A stretch of 64,000 nucleotides of DNA from CBDCNP01 sp965222425 (GTDB lineage Bacteria; Acidobacteriota; Vicinamibacteria; Marinacidobacterales; DATDRI01). Shown here piece after piece: positions 34,791-42,449 of the stretch. Below the pieces are notes generated by a model. It had not been told where the DNA came from. It saw nothing but the letters and a program-made list of their open reading frames with translations, and searched no databases. A program made the position numbers and the translations under genes. The first letter of the stretch is position 1, and the number at the start of each line of letters is the position of its first letter. The DNA lies in assembly GCA_965222425.1 (NCBI GenBank), contig CBDCTW010000008.1, forward strand, positions 62,001-126,000, read 5' to 3'.

Positions 34791-35330
34791 CTATTGGATG
34801 AGCTTGGAACCTGGAGCGGGAAGGACGCCGTGCTCACGCAGTTTCGCACCGGCACGCTCGCTTCCCGTTCGAAGCCACTTCTCGTAGAGCCGGAGCAAGC
34901 TCTGGTGGTCGACGAAGCGGACGAATTTCTGAGAAAGCTCCTCGAACACATCCGCCGCGGTTTGGTGAGCGCTCAGGCGAGCGGCCCACCGATAGGCATA
35001 GCCTCCCATACTCACATAGTAGTCGAAAGCGACTTGCTTGCGGCTCAAACTGTCTGAGAAGAATCCGGAGATGAAAAGCGAGAGGTTTCCCGTAGCTTTG
35101 AAGAACGTGAACCGACGGGCTTCTGCACTGGCAATGGCCTCGCAAAGAAGATGGGCAAGGGGCTGATCGTAGTCGACTCCGGAGTCGGAGAGGGCGCGAT
35201 CCGGTCGGACGAACGAATCAAGCAGTTGCACCAACTAAAACGAAGAAACTTCACTCGAAGTCAGCTTCTGTCTGGCAATGGCTTTTTCGACGAGCTCTCG
35301 GAAATACTCAGTTGGCGTTTGCGTATACAC
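34791..35330 (-). pseudogene. Conserved protein of unknown function (first gene of the pair) with one in-frame TAG
   Basis: GTG 35330 has an excellent ribosome site (GAGGT five bases upstream). The frame reads YTQTPTEYFRELVEKAIARQ, then SSEVSSF, a TAG at 35235, and continues LVQLLDSFVRPDRAL to a normal end (GVLPAPGSKLIQ). As remembered from related proteins, the position corresponds to Tyr in an F-Y-L-V pattern, so TAC/TAT to TAG is likely. The product would be about 179 residues and helical. Without read-through, a TTG right after the TAG could start a shorter form. Confidence 0.65.
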
Positions 35331-35523
35331 GGGACCTCACCTCCGCTCCCAAGCGATCGGAGTCTACGTTCGTGATCTAAGCAAGATTCGTGCACAAAAC
35401 CGATGCTTCTACCGATCTCCCCTCTAACTCATTACGCACCATTGACTTAACCGTAAATCCTCGAGGTCGACTCACTGCCGGTGTGGGGTCCGACCCCCGC
35501 TCTCGACGTACACAGATCGGTAC

Positions 35524-35958
35524 TCATGTACCTATGAGTCGTCCATGCTCGATCATGATGCAGCGATTCATCACCACCTCGATCCCCGCCTCTTGGGTTC
35601 TGAGCGCGGTGTCCTCATCGACCAATCCGAGTTGGAACCACAACGACTTTGCACCGACCGCAATCGTCTCCTCGGTATGTGTGGCCAGAGTGCCCCGACG
35701 CCGGAACACGTCGACCATATCTATCTTCTCTGGAACGTCTGCGAGGCGAGGATAGCAGGGTCGGCCGAGTATCTCGTCGACATCTGGCCTGACACCGAAA
35801 ACTGTATAGCCGCGGTCGATTAGGAACGTCGCGATGCGATGACTCGCGCGTTCGGGCCTCGGGGAAAGCCCTAGCACGGCAATCGTACGAGTTCGCTCCA
35901 GGAGGCTTCGTATCTCTTCGTCGCTTGGATTTTGGAAATCGCGCCGGGCGTTACCCAA
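35524..35958 (-). CDS. CoA-binding domain protein (YccU-like)
   Basis: The 144-residue Rossmann-fold protein has TIAVLGLSPRPERASHRIATFL (nucleotide-binding loop), GYTVFGVRPDVDEILGRPCYP, IDMVDVFRRRG and LWFQLGLVDEDTALRTQEAG, ending VVMNRCIMIEHGRL with the conserved Cys. Small CoA-binding proteins of this type occur widely; the physiological role is not established. A short ATG/ribosome region precedes it; no partner gene is nearby. Confidence 0.9.
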   Translation of the reverse strand: MGNARRDFQNPSDEEIRSLLERTRTIAVLGLSPRPERASHRIATFLIDRGYTVFGVRPDVDEILGRPCYPRLADVPEKIDMVDVFRRRGTLATHTEETIAVGAKSLWFQLGLVDEDTALRTQEAGIEVVMNRCIMIEHGRLIGT

Positions 35959-36283
35959 TAGACCACCTCATCCAACGAAGGTCACTTGATCTCCAATCTT
36001 GCAGGATGGACAAATCACCCGGACCAGTCGTTGCACCATCACGCAGTTGAGAGCCGACACGAAATTGTAGGGACTCGACACCCATATGAATAAAACGTCC
36101 GATCCAAGACAATGCTAGCCGTGGGGCGAGGGTCCGTCAAGGGTCGGCGGGCGGTTCCTCTTCGTAAACTACTGAGAAAGAGATGCTTTGACTTTTTGGG
36201 GCGGGTCGTGCGAGAATACTTCACTTCTTGTCCGTGCGCATGTCCTCTCAAATAGTAGCTGGGTGAGTCTCTGACTCGAAGTC
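35959..36283. other. Intergenic stretch
   Basis: About 325 bp between divergent genes with no credible ORF or repeat. It presumably holds both promoters; none is clear enough to mark. Confidence 0.4.
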
Positions 36284-36520
36284 ATGAGTTTCCTTAAAAG
36301 CTTCCTGCCGGCGCCGGTCGTCGATATCTTCGTCCCGATCGCCCTTGTTCTGGTAGCCCTCTACGTAGTTAAGACCTATCTGCTCCCCCCGTTGCGGAGC
36401 AAGCTCGAGGAGTCAGGAGCCTGGGACCAGATCATCGCTCGATGTCTGGCCGATGAGCCGGATGGGCGTTTCCGCAATGTTGCCGAGCTACTGGCCGCGA
36501 CCCACGCACTCAAGACCTGA
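36284..36520 (+). CDS. Short protein: membrane segment joined to a protein-kinase C-terminal tail
   Basis: The 78-residue product has one membrane segment (about 10-30, VVDIFVPIALVLVALYVVKTY) followed at once by IIARCLADEPDGRFRNVAEL, which is the last helix region of bacterial Ser/Thr kinases (R-C-L-x-x-D-P-x-x-R-F). This looks like a fusion created by deletion of everything between an N-terminal membrane anchor and the kinase tail. It has a good ATG but no complete domain, so it may be a remnant. Confidence 0.5.
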   Translation: MSFLKSFLPAPVVDIFVPIALVLVALYVVKTYLLPPLRSKLEESGAWDQIIARCLADEPDGRFRNVAELLAATHALKT

Positions 36521-36522
36521 AA

Positions 36523-37176
36523 GTGCACTGCTGGTATTGCGGTAAAGTAAAAGGCAAGCGGTCCTGCCCCGCTCACGGAGGCGACAGCATTTGCTCGCGC
36601 TGCTGCGGCACCAAACGAAGAGTGGAGATCCAATGTCCGGAGGAATGCCCCTATCTCCATGGTGAGCACGATCCGCGATGGGAGCACGCTGGCCGACAAA
36701 TGGACGATATGCGTTTCCTCTCCAACTTCGCCGGTCTCCCGCGCGAGCGAGTCCCCGTTTTGGTCTTCGTTCACTCTCTGTTGATTCGAGCGCGGCGCGA
36801 TTTGGCAGCCGAGCTCAGTGACGCGGATCTTGCGGTGGTTGTGTCCACGCTGGCGCGTACTTTCGATACGCTCTCCAAAGGTGTCATTTACGAGCACCAG
36901 AGCGAGGACCTTCGACTTCAAGCGGTTGTCACCAGACTTGGGGAAACCTTGGCTCGACGTCAAGAGTTACCGGGTGCACCTCCGTCTTCCGACGCCGATG
37001 TGCTCGCCGTGTTGCAGACTATTCAATCTGCTATCGAAACACACCAAAAACAAGCCGAGAGTCAGAAGAGTTACCTGGACTCCGCCGAAAGTGTCTTCCG
37101 GGGAGCTCTAGCGAAACTTCCCGAGCCCGAAGCTCCGGGCCAATCGGAGGGTGGACGGCTCATCGTAAAACCCTAG
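36523..37176 (+). CDS. Zinc-ribbon-like protein of unknown function
   Basis: The 217-residue protein starts at GTG two bases after the previous stop codon. The N-terminal 50 residues hold a cysteine-rich region, CWYCGK ... SCPAHGGDSICSRCCGTKR ... CPEECPYLHGEHDPRW, likely binding one or two zinc ions. The rest is helical with a coiled-coil-like end (IQSAIETHQKQAESQKSYL). I know similar N-termini only from hypothetical proteins. Tight linkage to the kinase-tail ORF suggests transcription together. Confidence 0.65.
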   Translation: MHCWYCGKVKGKRSCPAHGGDSICSRCCGTKRRVEIQCPEECPYLHGEHDPRWEHAGRQMDDMRFLSNFAGLPRERVPVLVFVHSLLIRARRDLAAELSDADLAVVVSTLARTFDTLSKGVIYEHQSEDLRLQAVVTRLGETLARRQELPGAPPSSDADVLAVLQTIQSAIETHQKQAESQKSYLDSAESVFRGALAKLPEPEAPGQSEGGRLIVKP

Positions 37177-37268
37177 TGGCCTGCCGATGCTATGCTATGG
37201 TGGGCTTGTCTGACGAGTCTCAGGTTACCGACCTCGTTGACTGACGCCTTTGAAGATGAGCGATCATT

Positions 37269-38294
37269 TTGGCGAAACGCCCGCAGGCTGCCGTCCTTGG
37301 CGATATCAACCGTGATCTTTTCATACGGCTCCGCTCGTTTCCAAAGCCCGGTCGGGACAACTCCGCCGAAGGCAGCGCCTGGGCCCTCGGAGGCTCGGCC
37401 GCCAACACGGCCGTAGTGTTGGCGCGTCTTCGCGTTCCAACGAGCGTCATCGGGCGAGTCGGCAAGGACCCCGAAGGTCAAGCGCTTCTCAAGGAATTGA
37501 CCCGCGCGGGCGTTAATACCGGGGGAGTTCAAAAAGACCCGGCCCGTCCAACCGGCATCTGCATCATACCCGTGGTCGAAAACGGTGAGCGCACTTTGAT
37601 CGGTGTCCGCGGAGCGAACATGGCGCTCGAGCGCGAAGGAATCGTTGAAGCCCTCGACGGCATTCGGCACCTCCATGTCTCCGGCTATGCGTTGATCGAA
37701 CAGGAGTCGCGCCGGGCGGCGTTGCTTGCCCTCGAAACGGCGCGGAAGCGAGGGGCGACGACGTCGCTCGATTTCGGCTGGGAACCGGCTGTCGCCGCAT
37801 CGGACGTGCTCCGCCGCGCCTTACGCCACGTCAACCTGGCGTTGCCGAGTGCCCAGGAGCTCAGACTCGCATTCGATGAGCGTCGATTGAGTCGCGCGGC
37901 GAGTAAGGCCCGTGAGCTTGGCGTGGATCAGGTGGCGGTGACGCTCGGTGCCGGCGGCTGTCGAGTCTATACGGAACAAGCCATTTTTCGGGTACCGCAC
38001 TTCGAGTCCAGAGCCATCAACACCTGCGGCGCCGGCGACGCTTTCAACGCCGGCTATATCCTTGGCATGCTCTCGGGCGTAAGTCCGGAGGCCTGCGCGG
38101 TTTTGGGTAACGCGGCGGGTGCCGCGGTCGTAGGCTCGGAATCGTCCCACCAGGCCGTAACGCGGGCCGAGCTCGCCAAAATCATCCGGCGCGAGAAGAG
38201 TAGTCCAAGGCTTCAGCGCTTCGATCCCGCGGTTCGCGATACTATGGAGCTTCTATCGAGAAGAGCCAAGAGAAAAAGGAGACAGTCCCGATGA
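37269..38294 (+). CDS. PfkB-family carbohydrate/nucleoside kinase
   Basis: The 341-residue protein starts at TTG with VLGDINRDLFIRL and has the PfkB signatures: GGSAANTAVVLARL near the N-terminus, LHVSGYALIE, NLALPSAQELRLAF and the anion-hole/catalytic motif INTCGAGDAFNAGYI. It phosphorylates a sugar or nucleoside; specificity cannot be told. The basic tail (SRRAKRKRRQSR) is unusual. The stop overlaps the start of the next gene (ATGA), so it forms a unit with a BtpA-family protein. Confidence 0.88.
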   Translation: MAKRPQAAVLGDINRDLFIRLRSFPKPGRDNSAEGSAWALGGSAANTAVVLARLRVPTSVIGRVGKDPEGQALLKELTRAGVNTGGVQKDPARPTGICIIPVVENGERTLIGVRGANMALEREGIVEALDGIRHLHVSGYALIEQESRRAALLALETARKRGATTSLDFGWEPAVAASDVLRRALRHVNLALPSAQELRLAFDERRLSRAASKARELGVDQVAVTLGAGGCRVYTEQAIFRVPHFESRAINTCGAGDAFNAGYILGMLSGVSPEACAVLGNAAGAAVVGSESSHQAVTRAELAKIIRREKSSPRLQRFDPAVRDTMELLSRRAKRKRRQSR

Positions 38295-39160
38295 CTCCGG
38301 AATGGAAGAAGAAGCAAGACGCACTTCGTTTGACCAGCCTAGGCGAAATGTTCGGCGTGGAAACACCCGTCATCGGCATGGTGCACTTGCCCCCCCTGCC
38401 CGGCGCTCCCAACTATGACGGCCAAGGCATCGAACCGATCATCGAATGGGCTCTTCGAGATGTGGAGACCTACCAACAAGCCGGCGTCGACGGACTCATC
38501 GTGGAGAACATGTGGGACCATCCGTACTTTGTGGGTAAAGAGGTGCCGCCCGAAGAGATGACCGCCCAGGCGGTCGCCGCACGCGAGGTCGTGAAGGCAG
38601 CCAAAGTGCCCACCGGGATCAACGTAATCCACAACGGCGGAGAAGTTACGCTGTCCATCGCGGTCGCCACCGGGGCAAGCTTCGTCCGCATCTGCATCTT
38701 GACGGGCGCTAGGCTTTGGGATACCGGAGAGCTCGACCACGGCTGTGCGGCCCGCCTGCTCCGGCAACGAAAGCATCTCCAGGCCGAGCACATCAAGATA
38801 TTCGCAGACGTCGACAAGAAGCATTCGGTTCCTTTTCCCGGCCTGGATCTCAAGACCCATATCGAATGGACCGACTTCTACCTAGCCGACGCACTCATCG
38901 TGTCGGGTCGGATGACCGGTCACGCCCCTTCACTCGACAAGGTGCGACAAGCGAAGGAGCTCTCCAAAGAGAGGCCCATTCTCATGGGGTCGGGAACCAC
39001 CGCCGACAACATTGCGGATTTCCTTCGGTACGCCGACGGAGCGATCGTAGGGACGAGCATGAAGGTGGATGGCCAAGGTGAGAATCCTGTCGATCCTAAG
39101 AAGGTCGCTGAATATATGGAATCGGTCGAACAGGCCAGGGCCAGCCTTCGCCTGGCGTAG
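38291..39160 (+). CDS. BtpA/SgcQ-family TIM-barrel protein
   Basis: The 289-residue protein contains VIGMVHLPPLPGAPNYDG, GVDGLIVENMWDHPYF, GINVIHNGGEVTLSIAVATG, FVRICILTGARLWDTG, KIFADVDKKHSVPFPG and the phosphate-binding end (ILMGSGTTADNIADFL, GAIVGTSMKVDG). The BtpA name comes from a cyanobacterial photosystem I biogenesis factor, but most members are metabolic enzymes of unknown reaction, often next to sugar kinases, as here. The four-base overlap with pfkB argues for a shared pathway. The stop is followed within 65 bp by IS3 copy B. Confidence 0.9.
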   Translation: MTPEWKKKQDALRLTSLGEMFGVETPVIGMVHLPPLPGAPNYDGQGIEPIIEWALRDVETYQQAGVDGLIVENMWDHPYFVGKEVPPEEMTAQAVAAREVVKAAKVPTGINVIHNGGEVTLSIAVATGASFVRICILTGARLWDTGELDHGCAARLLRQRKHLQAEHIKIFADVDKKHSVPFPGLDLKTHIEWTDFYLADALIVSGRMTGHAPSLDKVRQAKELSKERPILMGSGTTADNIADFLRYADGAIVGTSMKVDGQGENPVDPKKVAEYMESVEQARASLRLA

Positions 39161-39254
39161 TGTGACGTGGCTTCAGCGAGCGGAGGCGGCTTGCCGCATC
39201 GGCAAGACTGCAACAACATGTCTCTGAACCGCCCCGGGTTTTCCGGAGACTGTT

Positions 39255-40172
39255 TTAGTTGAGTCTCGCCATCTCTAGCGAGCCTTCCTGCGACCGATAG
39301 TAGTTCATCTCGTACTCGACGGGGGCGACATTTCCGATCGGCTCCAAGAGTCGTTGCGTGTTGTACCAATGGACCCACTCGAGGGTGGCGAACTCGACGT
39401 CCTCAGGACCACGCCAGGGCCCACGTCGACGGATCACCTCGGTCTTGTAGAGGCCGATGATGGATTCAGCCAAAGCGTTATCGTAAGAGTCGCCTCGGCC
39501 ACCGACGGACGGCTCAATACCCGCCTCGGCGAGCCGCTCGGTGTAACGGATCGAGACGTACTGCACGCCGCGATCGCTGTGATGCACCAATGGGTGTTCT
39601 GGGTCTAGTCGGCGCTCGTGTAGCGCCTGCTCCAACGCATCGAGAGCGATGCCGGCAGTCAACGATGTCGTCGCTCGCCAACCGACGATGAGTCGAGCGA
39701 AGACGTCGATGACGAAGGCGACGTACACGAAGCCGCGCCACGTAGCGATGTAGGTCAGGTCCGAGACCCAGAGCTCGTTCGGGCGTGTGGCGTTGAAGTC
39801 GCGCTCCACGAGGTCCATCGGGCGAGCGCCGCTCGAATCCGGCTTCGTCGTCTTGAATCGACGTCCACGGACCGCCCCCTGGAGGCCCATTTCACGCATC
39901 AGACGGGCCACCGTGCATCGAGCCACGTCGCGGCCCTCACGGCACAGCTGACGCCAGACCTTGCGCACGCCATACACGTCAAAGTTCTCTTGCCGTACAC
40001 GACGAATCTCGCCGCGGAGTTGGACGTCGCGCTTCGCTCTCGCTGGCAGGCGGCTTGGGTCCTTCTCTCGCGCTTTCTGCTCGTAATAGGTCGACGGGGC
40101 GATCGGAAGCATCCGGCAGATCGGCTCGACCCCGTAACTCTCACGGTTCGCGTCCACGAACAACACATTCAC
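39255..40172 (-). CDS. IS3 OrfB (DDE transposase), copy B
   Basis: The 305-residue integrase-core transposase is intact and differs from copy A at a few residues (GGRGDSYDN versus GSRGDSYDN, DPEHPL versus NPEHPL, GNVAPVE versus GNVSPVE). All three DDE residues are present. Confidence 0.95.
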   Translation of the reverse strand: MNVLFVDANRESYGVEPICRMLPIAPSTYYEQKAREKDPSRLPARAKRDVQLRGEIRRVRQENFDVYGVRKVWRQLCREGRDVARCTVARLMREMGLQGAVRGRRFKTTKPDSSGARPMDLVERDFNATRPNELWVSDLTYIATWRGFVYVAFVIDVFARLIVGWRATTSLTAGIALDALEQALHERRLDPEHPLVHHSDRGVQYVSIRYTERLAEAGIEPSVGGRGDSYDNALAESIIGLYKTEVIRRRGPWRGPEDVEFATLEWVHWYNTQRLLEPIGNVAPVEYEMNYYRSQEGSLEMARLN

Positions 40173-40489
40173 CTCGGTCGGCGGTCGAGCTCCGCCTGGG
40201 CGAAAAACGCCGACGCCTTGCGAAGGATCTCGTTCGCCCGCTTTAGCTCACGGTTCTCTCGCTCAAGCTCCTTCAGCCGCTGACGCTCGTCCGTCGTCAG
40301 TCCCGCTCGTTTCCCAGCATCACGCTCTGCTCGCCGCACCCACGTGCGTAGCGTTTCCCGCGTACAGTCAATCTTCGACGCAATCGATGAGATCGCTGAC
40401 CACTGAGATTCGTGCTGAGCCTGCTGGTCGAAAACCATCCGCACTGCGCGCTCTTTTACCTCCGGTGAATACCTGCTTCGTCTTGTCAT
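40169..40489 (-). CDS. IS3 OrfA (HTH protein), copy B
   Basis: Identical in protein sequence to OrfA of copy A (106 residues). It overlaps orfB by four bases, with the T-rich slippery stretch before the end. Confidence 0.93.
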   Translation of the reverse strand: MTRRSRYSPEVKERAVRMVFDQQAQHESQWSAISSIASKIDCTRETLRTWVRRAERDAGKRAGLTTDERQRLKELERENRELKRANEILRKASAFFAQAELDRRPR

Positions 40490-40595
40490 GACTCCATCCT
40501 CTCAAGAGTTGGAGTCTCCGGGAAACCCGGGGCGGTTCACTCACCCGGTGGGTGCTTACCCACCGCACTTCTAAGCTGAGGAAGCAAAAGACCTT

Positions 40596-40805
40596 ATGAA
40601 TGATTCATTTATCCGCCGTCTTCTTTCTCCCATCCTTACCCTCCGTGAAGGAGAGGCCGCGACCGCGGTCATGATGTTCATCTACTCCTTCCTGGTTATG
40701 ACCGCATACAACAACATCAAACCCTCCGCGACAGGAAAATTCATTGCCGATGTCGGGGCGGACAACCTGCCCTGGGTCATGCTCATGAGTCAAGCCCATT
40801 CTTAG
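40596..40805 (+). pseudogene. NTP/NDP-exchange or MFS-like transporter, N-terminal fragment
   Basis: Sixty-nine codons from a good ATG read RRLLSPILTLREGEAATAVM, a membrane segment (MFIYSFLVMTAYNNIKPSATGK) and FIADVGADNLPWVMLMSQ, then TAG. This N-terminus is typical of ATP/ADP-translocase-like proteins in Acidobacteriota, which have about 12 membrane segments. Only the first segment remains, followed by unrelated gene remnants. Confidence 0.7.
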
Positions 40806-40828
40806 TTGAAACTCTCCACGGCTCACGA

Positions 40829-40948
40829 TTACGCGACCTTCTTCTTCGATACGGTTGGTGTCTTCGCCTCGATCTTCAGTTCGCGCTTGAGAGCTTCGCG
40901 AAGCTTGGGAAGAGGACGGTAGCCCACCTGTTCTTCGTCAATACCCAC
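40829..40948 (-). pseudogene. C-terminal remnant of an unidentified gene
   Basis: On the minus strand IDEEQVGYRPLPKLREALKR and a basic tail (ELKIEAKTPTVSKKKVA) end in TAA. It reads like the last 40 residues of a protein, perhaps a transposase, joined here to two other fragments. Identification is not possible from this length. Confidence 0.3.
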
Positions 40949-40959
40949 AGGCGATCGGG

Positions 40960-41148
40960 AGTCTGCAAAGGAGCATCGAGAAAGGCAACCCGGGCTACGA
41001 AGCCTATTACCAACTGGGGCTCGCCTATCTCGGGCTTGGTGACACTACCAAGGCCCACGAGGCCTTCGAGCTTGCCGTTCAAACCGACCCCGCGGCCGGC
41101 GCGGGTGCTCGACAGGAGCTTCAGAAGCTAAGTGATGCCGAGGATTAA
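40960..41148 (+). pseudogene. TPR-repeat protein, C-terminal fragment
   Basis: The frame SLQRSIEKGNPGYEAYYQLG continues LAYLGLGDTTKAHEAFELAV and ends QELQKLSDAED with TAA. One and a half TPR units are recognisable (YYQLGLAYLGLGD, A-x-x-A-F-E-L-A). No start codon is present in frame. It abuts the IS630 element. Confidence 0.65.
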
Positions 41149-41239
41149 CTAAGTAGTCTTTTTCATAAGTACAGTGACGTATATTTAAGTTGCTGAAAGA
41201 GCGCCTCTCTGGCATGATTCTGCCCATTGGAGCAGATAA

Positions 41240-41548
41240 ATGCCTAGAGAATCGCCGTTTGACATTGAGTTGACCGTCGACGAGCACGATATCCTTGAAG
41301 AAACAGCCAGAGCATATACGTCACCGTATATCGATGTTGTTCGTGCAAAGATCATTCTGTATGCCGCCGAAGGCCTGACGAACAAGGAGATTGGAGAGCG
41401 CCTCGACACTCCGCGACAGATCGTGAGCAAGTGGCGGAAGCGTTTTTTCGACCAACGCCTGGCAGGGCTGCAAGAGCAGCCCCGCCGGGGGCGGCCCGGC
41501 CAGTTTTCCCCCCTCCGTCGTCGTCGCCGTAAAGGCTCTCGCGTGTGA
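41240..41548 (+). CDS. IS630 transposase, first frame (HTH part)
   Basis: The 102-residue frame has the helix-turn-helix YVVRAKIIL-like start and LTNKEIGERLDTPRQIVSKW, then RKRFFDQRLAGLQEQPRRGRPGQF. At TTTTCCCCCC (about 41508-41518) the second frame takes over in sequence typical of the middle of the transposase (SVVVAVKALACELPHQTGL). Some IS630 relatives use programmed frameshifting; a slip at the C run would do this here. Confidence 0.8.
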   Translation: MPRESPFDIELTVDEHDILEETARAYTSPYIDVVRAKIILYAAEGLTNKEIGERLDTPRQIVSKWRKRFFDQRLAGLQEQPRRGRPGQFSPLRRRRRKGSRV

Positions 41549-41549
41549 G

Positions 41550-42389
41550 TTGCCGCACCAAACTGGACTGCCGCTCTCACGACTCAGCACCGCGGACCTC
41601 CGTCGAGCCGCGATCGACCGTGGGATCGTGGCGAACATCGGACAGACGACCATCTGGCGTTGGTTGAGTGAGGACGCCATTAAGCCCTGGACCCATCGTA
41701 GCTGGGTGTTCCCGCGCGACCCGGACTTCGAAGCCAAAGCAGCTCCCATTCTCGACCTCTACCAAGGACGTTGGCGTCGTAAGCCCTTCTCTGGAAACGA
41801 GTTCGTCATCAGCGCCGATGAGAAACCCCGTATCCAGTGCCGGCTTCGCACATACCCGACGACTTCGACGGCTCCAGGGCGGCCGATGCGCATCGAGCAT
41901 GAGTACTCTCGTGAAGGCACGGTGAACTACCTTGCCGCATGGGATGTTCACCGCGCGAAAGTCTTCGGTCATTGCGAACCGAAGAGCACGATCGTCTCCT
42001 TCGAGCGCTTCGTCGGGCAAGTCATGCGTCGCAAGCCCTATCGCACCGCGAAGCGAGTCTTCTGGATCGTCGATAACGCTTCCATTCATCGCGGCAAAGC
42101 TTCTGTCGAGCGCTTCCGGCAACAGTGGCCTAATTCCGTACTCGTTCATACCCCAACCCATGCCAGCTGGCTCAATCAAGTCGAGATCTTCTTCTCTATC
42201 GTTCAAAGAAAGGTCCTCACCCCGAACGACTTCTTGGCACCCGACGACATCCCTTTCCATCTTTCCAAGTTCGAACGCTACTACGAGGACATCGCTCGAC
42301 CCTTTCAATGGAAATTCACCCGCAAAGACCTCAAACAGCTGATGAAACGCCTTGCCGTATACGAACCTCGTCTTGCTTCCGCCGCTTGA
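41550..42389 (+). CDS. IS630 transposase, second frame (DDE part)
   Basis: The 279-residue frame holds the catalytic core: FVISADEKPRIQCR (first Asp), VFWIVDNASIHRGKASVERF (second Asp) and HASWLNQVEIFFSIVQRKVL (Glu). The upstream segment (LSRLSTADLRRAAIDRGIV, TIWRWLSEDAI) is the end of the linker HTH. A complete enzyme requires joining to the first frame. Confidence 0.88.
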   Translation: MPHQTGLPLSRLSTADLRRAAIDRGIVANIGQTTIWRWLSEDAIKPWTHRSWVFPRDPDFEAKAAPILDLYQGRWRRKPFSGNEFVISADEKPRIQCRLRTYPTTSTAPGRPMRIEHEYSREGTVNYLAAWDVHRAKVFGHCEPKSTIVSFERFVGQVMRRKPYRTAKRVFWIVDNASIHRGKASVERFRQQWPNSVLVHTPTHASWLNQVEIFFSIVQRKVLTPNDFLAPDDIPFHLSKFERYYEDIARPFQWKFTRKDLKQLMKRLAVYEPRLASAA

Positions 42390-42449
42390 CCGTTGAAAAA
42401 TACGTCACCGAACTTTCGGGATAGCGTACTAAGGTAGGAGGTCAAAACC

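Larger units (their letters stand above)
39225..40539 (-). mobile_element. IS3-family element, copy B (1315 bp)
   Basis: Same ends and length as copy A, opposite orientation. The flanks show a 3-bp duplication, CTC (39222-39224 and 40540-40542). Both ORFs are intact. Confidence 0.93.
41167..42414 (+). mobile_element. IS630-family element
   Basis: Imperfect inverted repeats AAGTACAGTGACGTATATTT (left) and, inward from the right, AAGTTCGGTGACGTATTTTT enclose two overlapping transposase frames. The TA target dinucleotide expected for IS630 could not be placed with certainty, so the outer limits may be off by a few bases. Confidence 0.75.

Noticed and set aside
2868..40539. A giant composite transposon bounded by inverted IS3 copies A and B
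   Set aside because: Each copy has its own different target duplication (GACG and CTC), so they are separate insertions around ordinary housekeeping genes.
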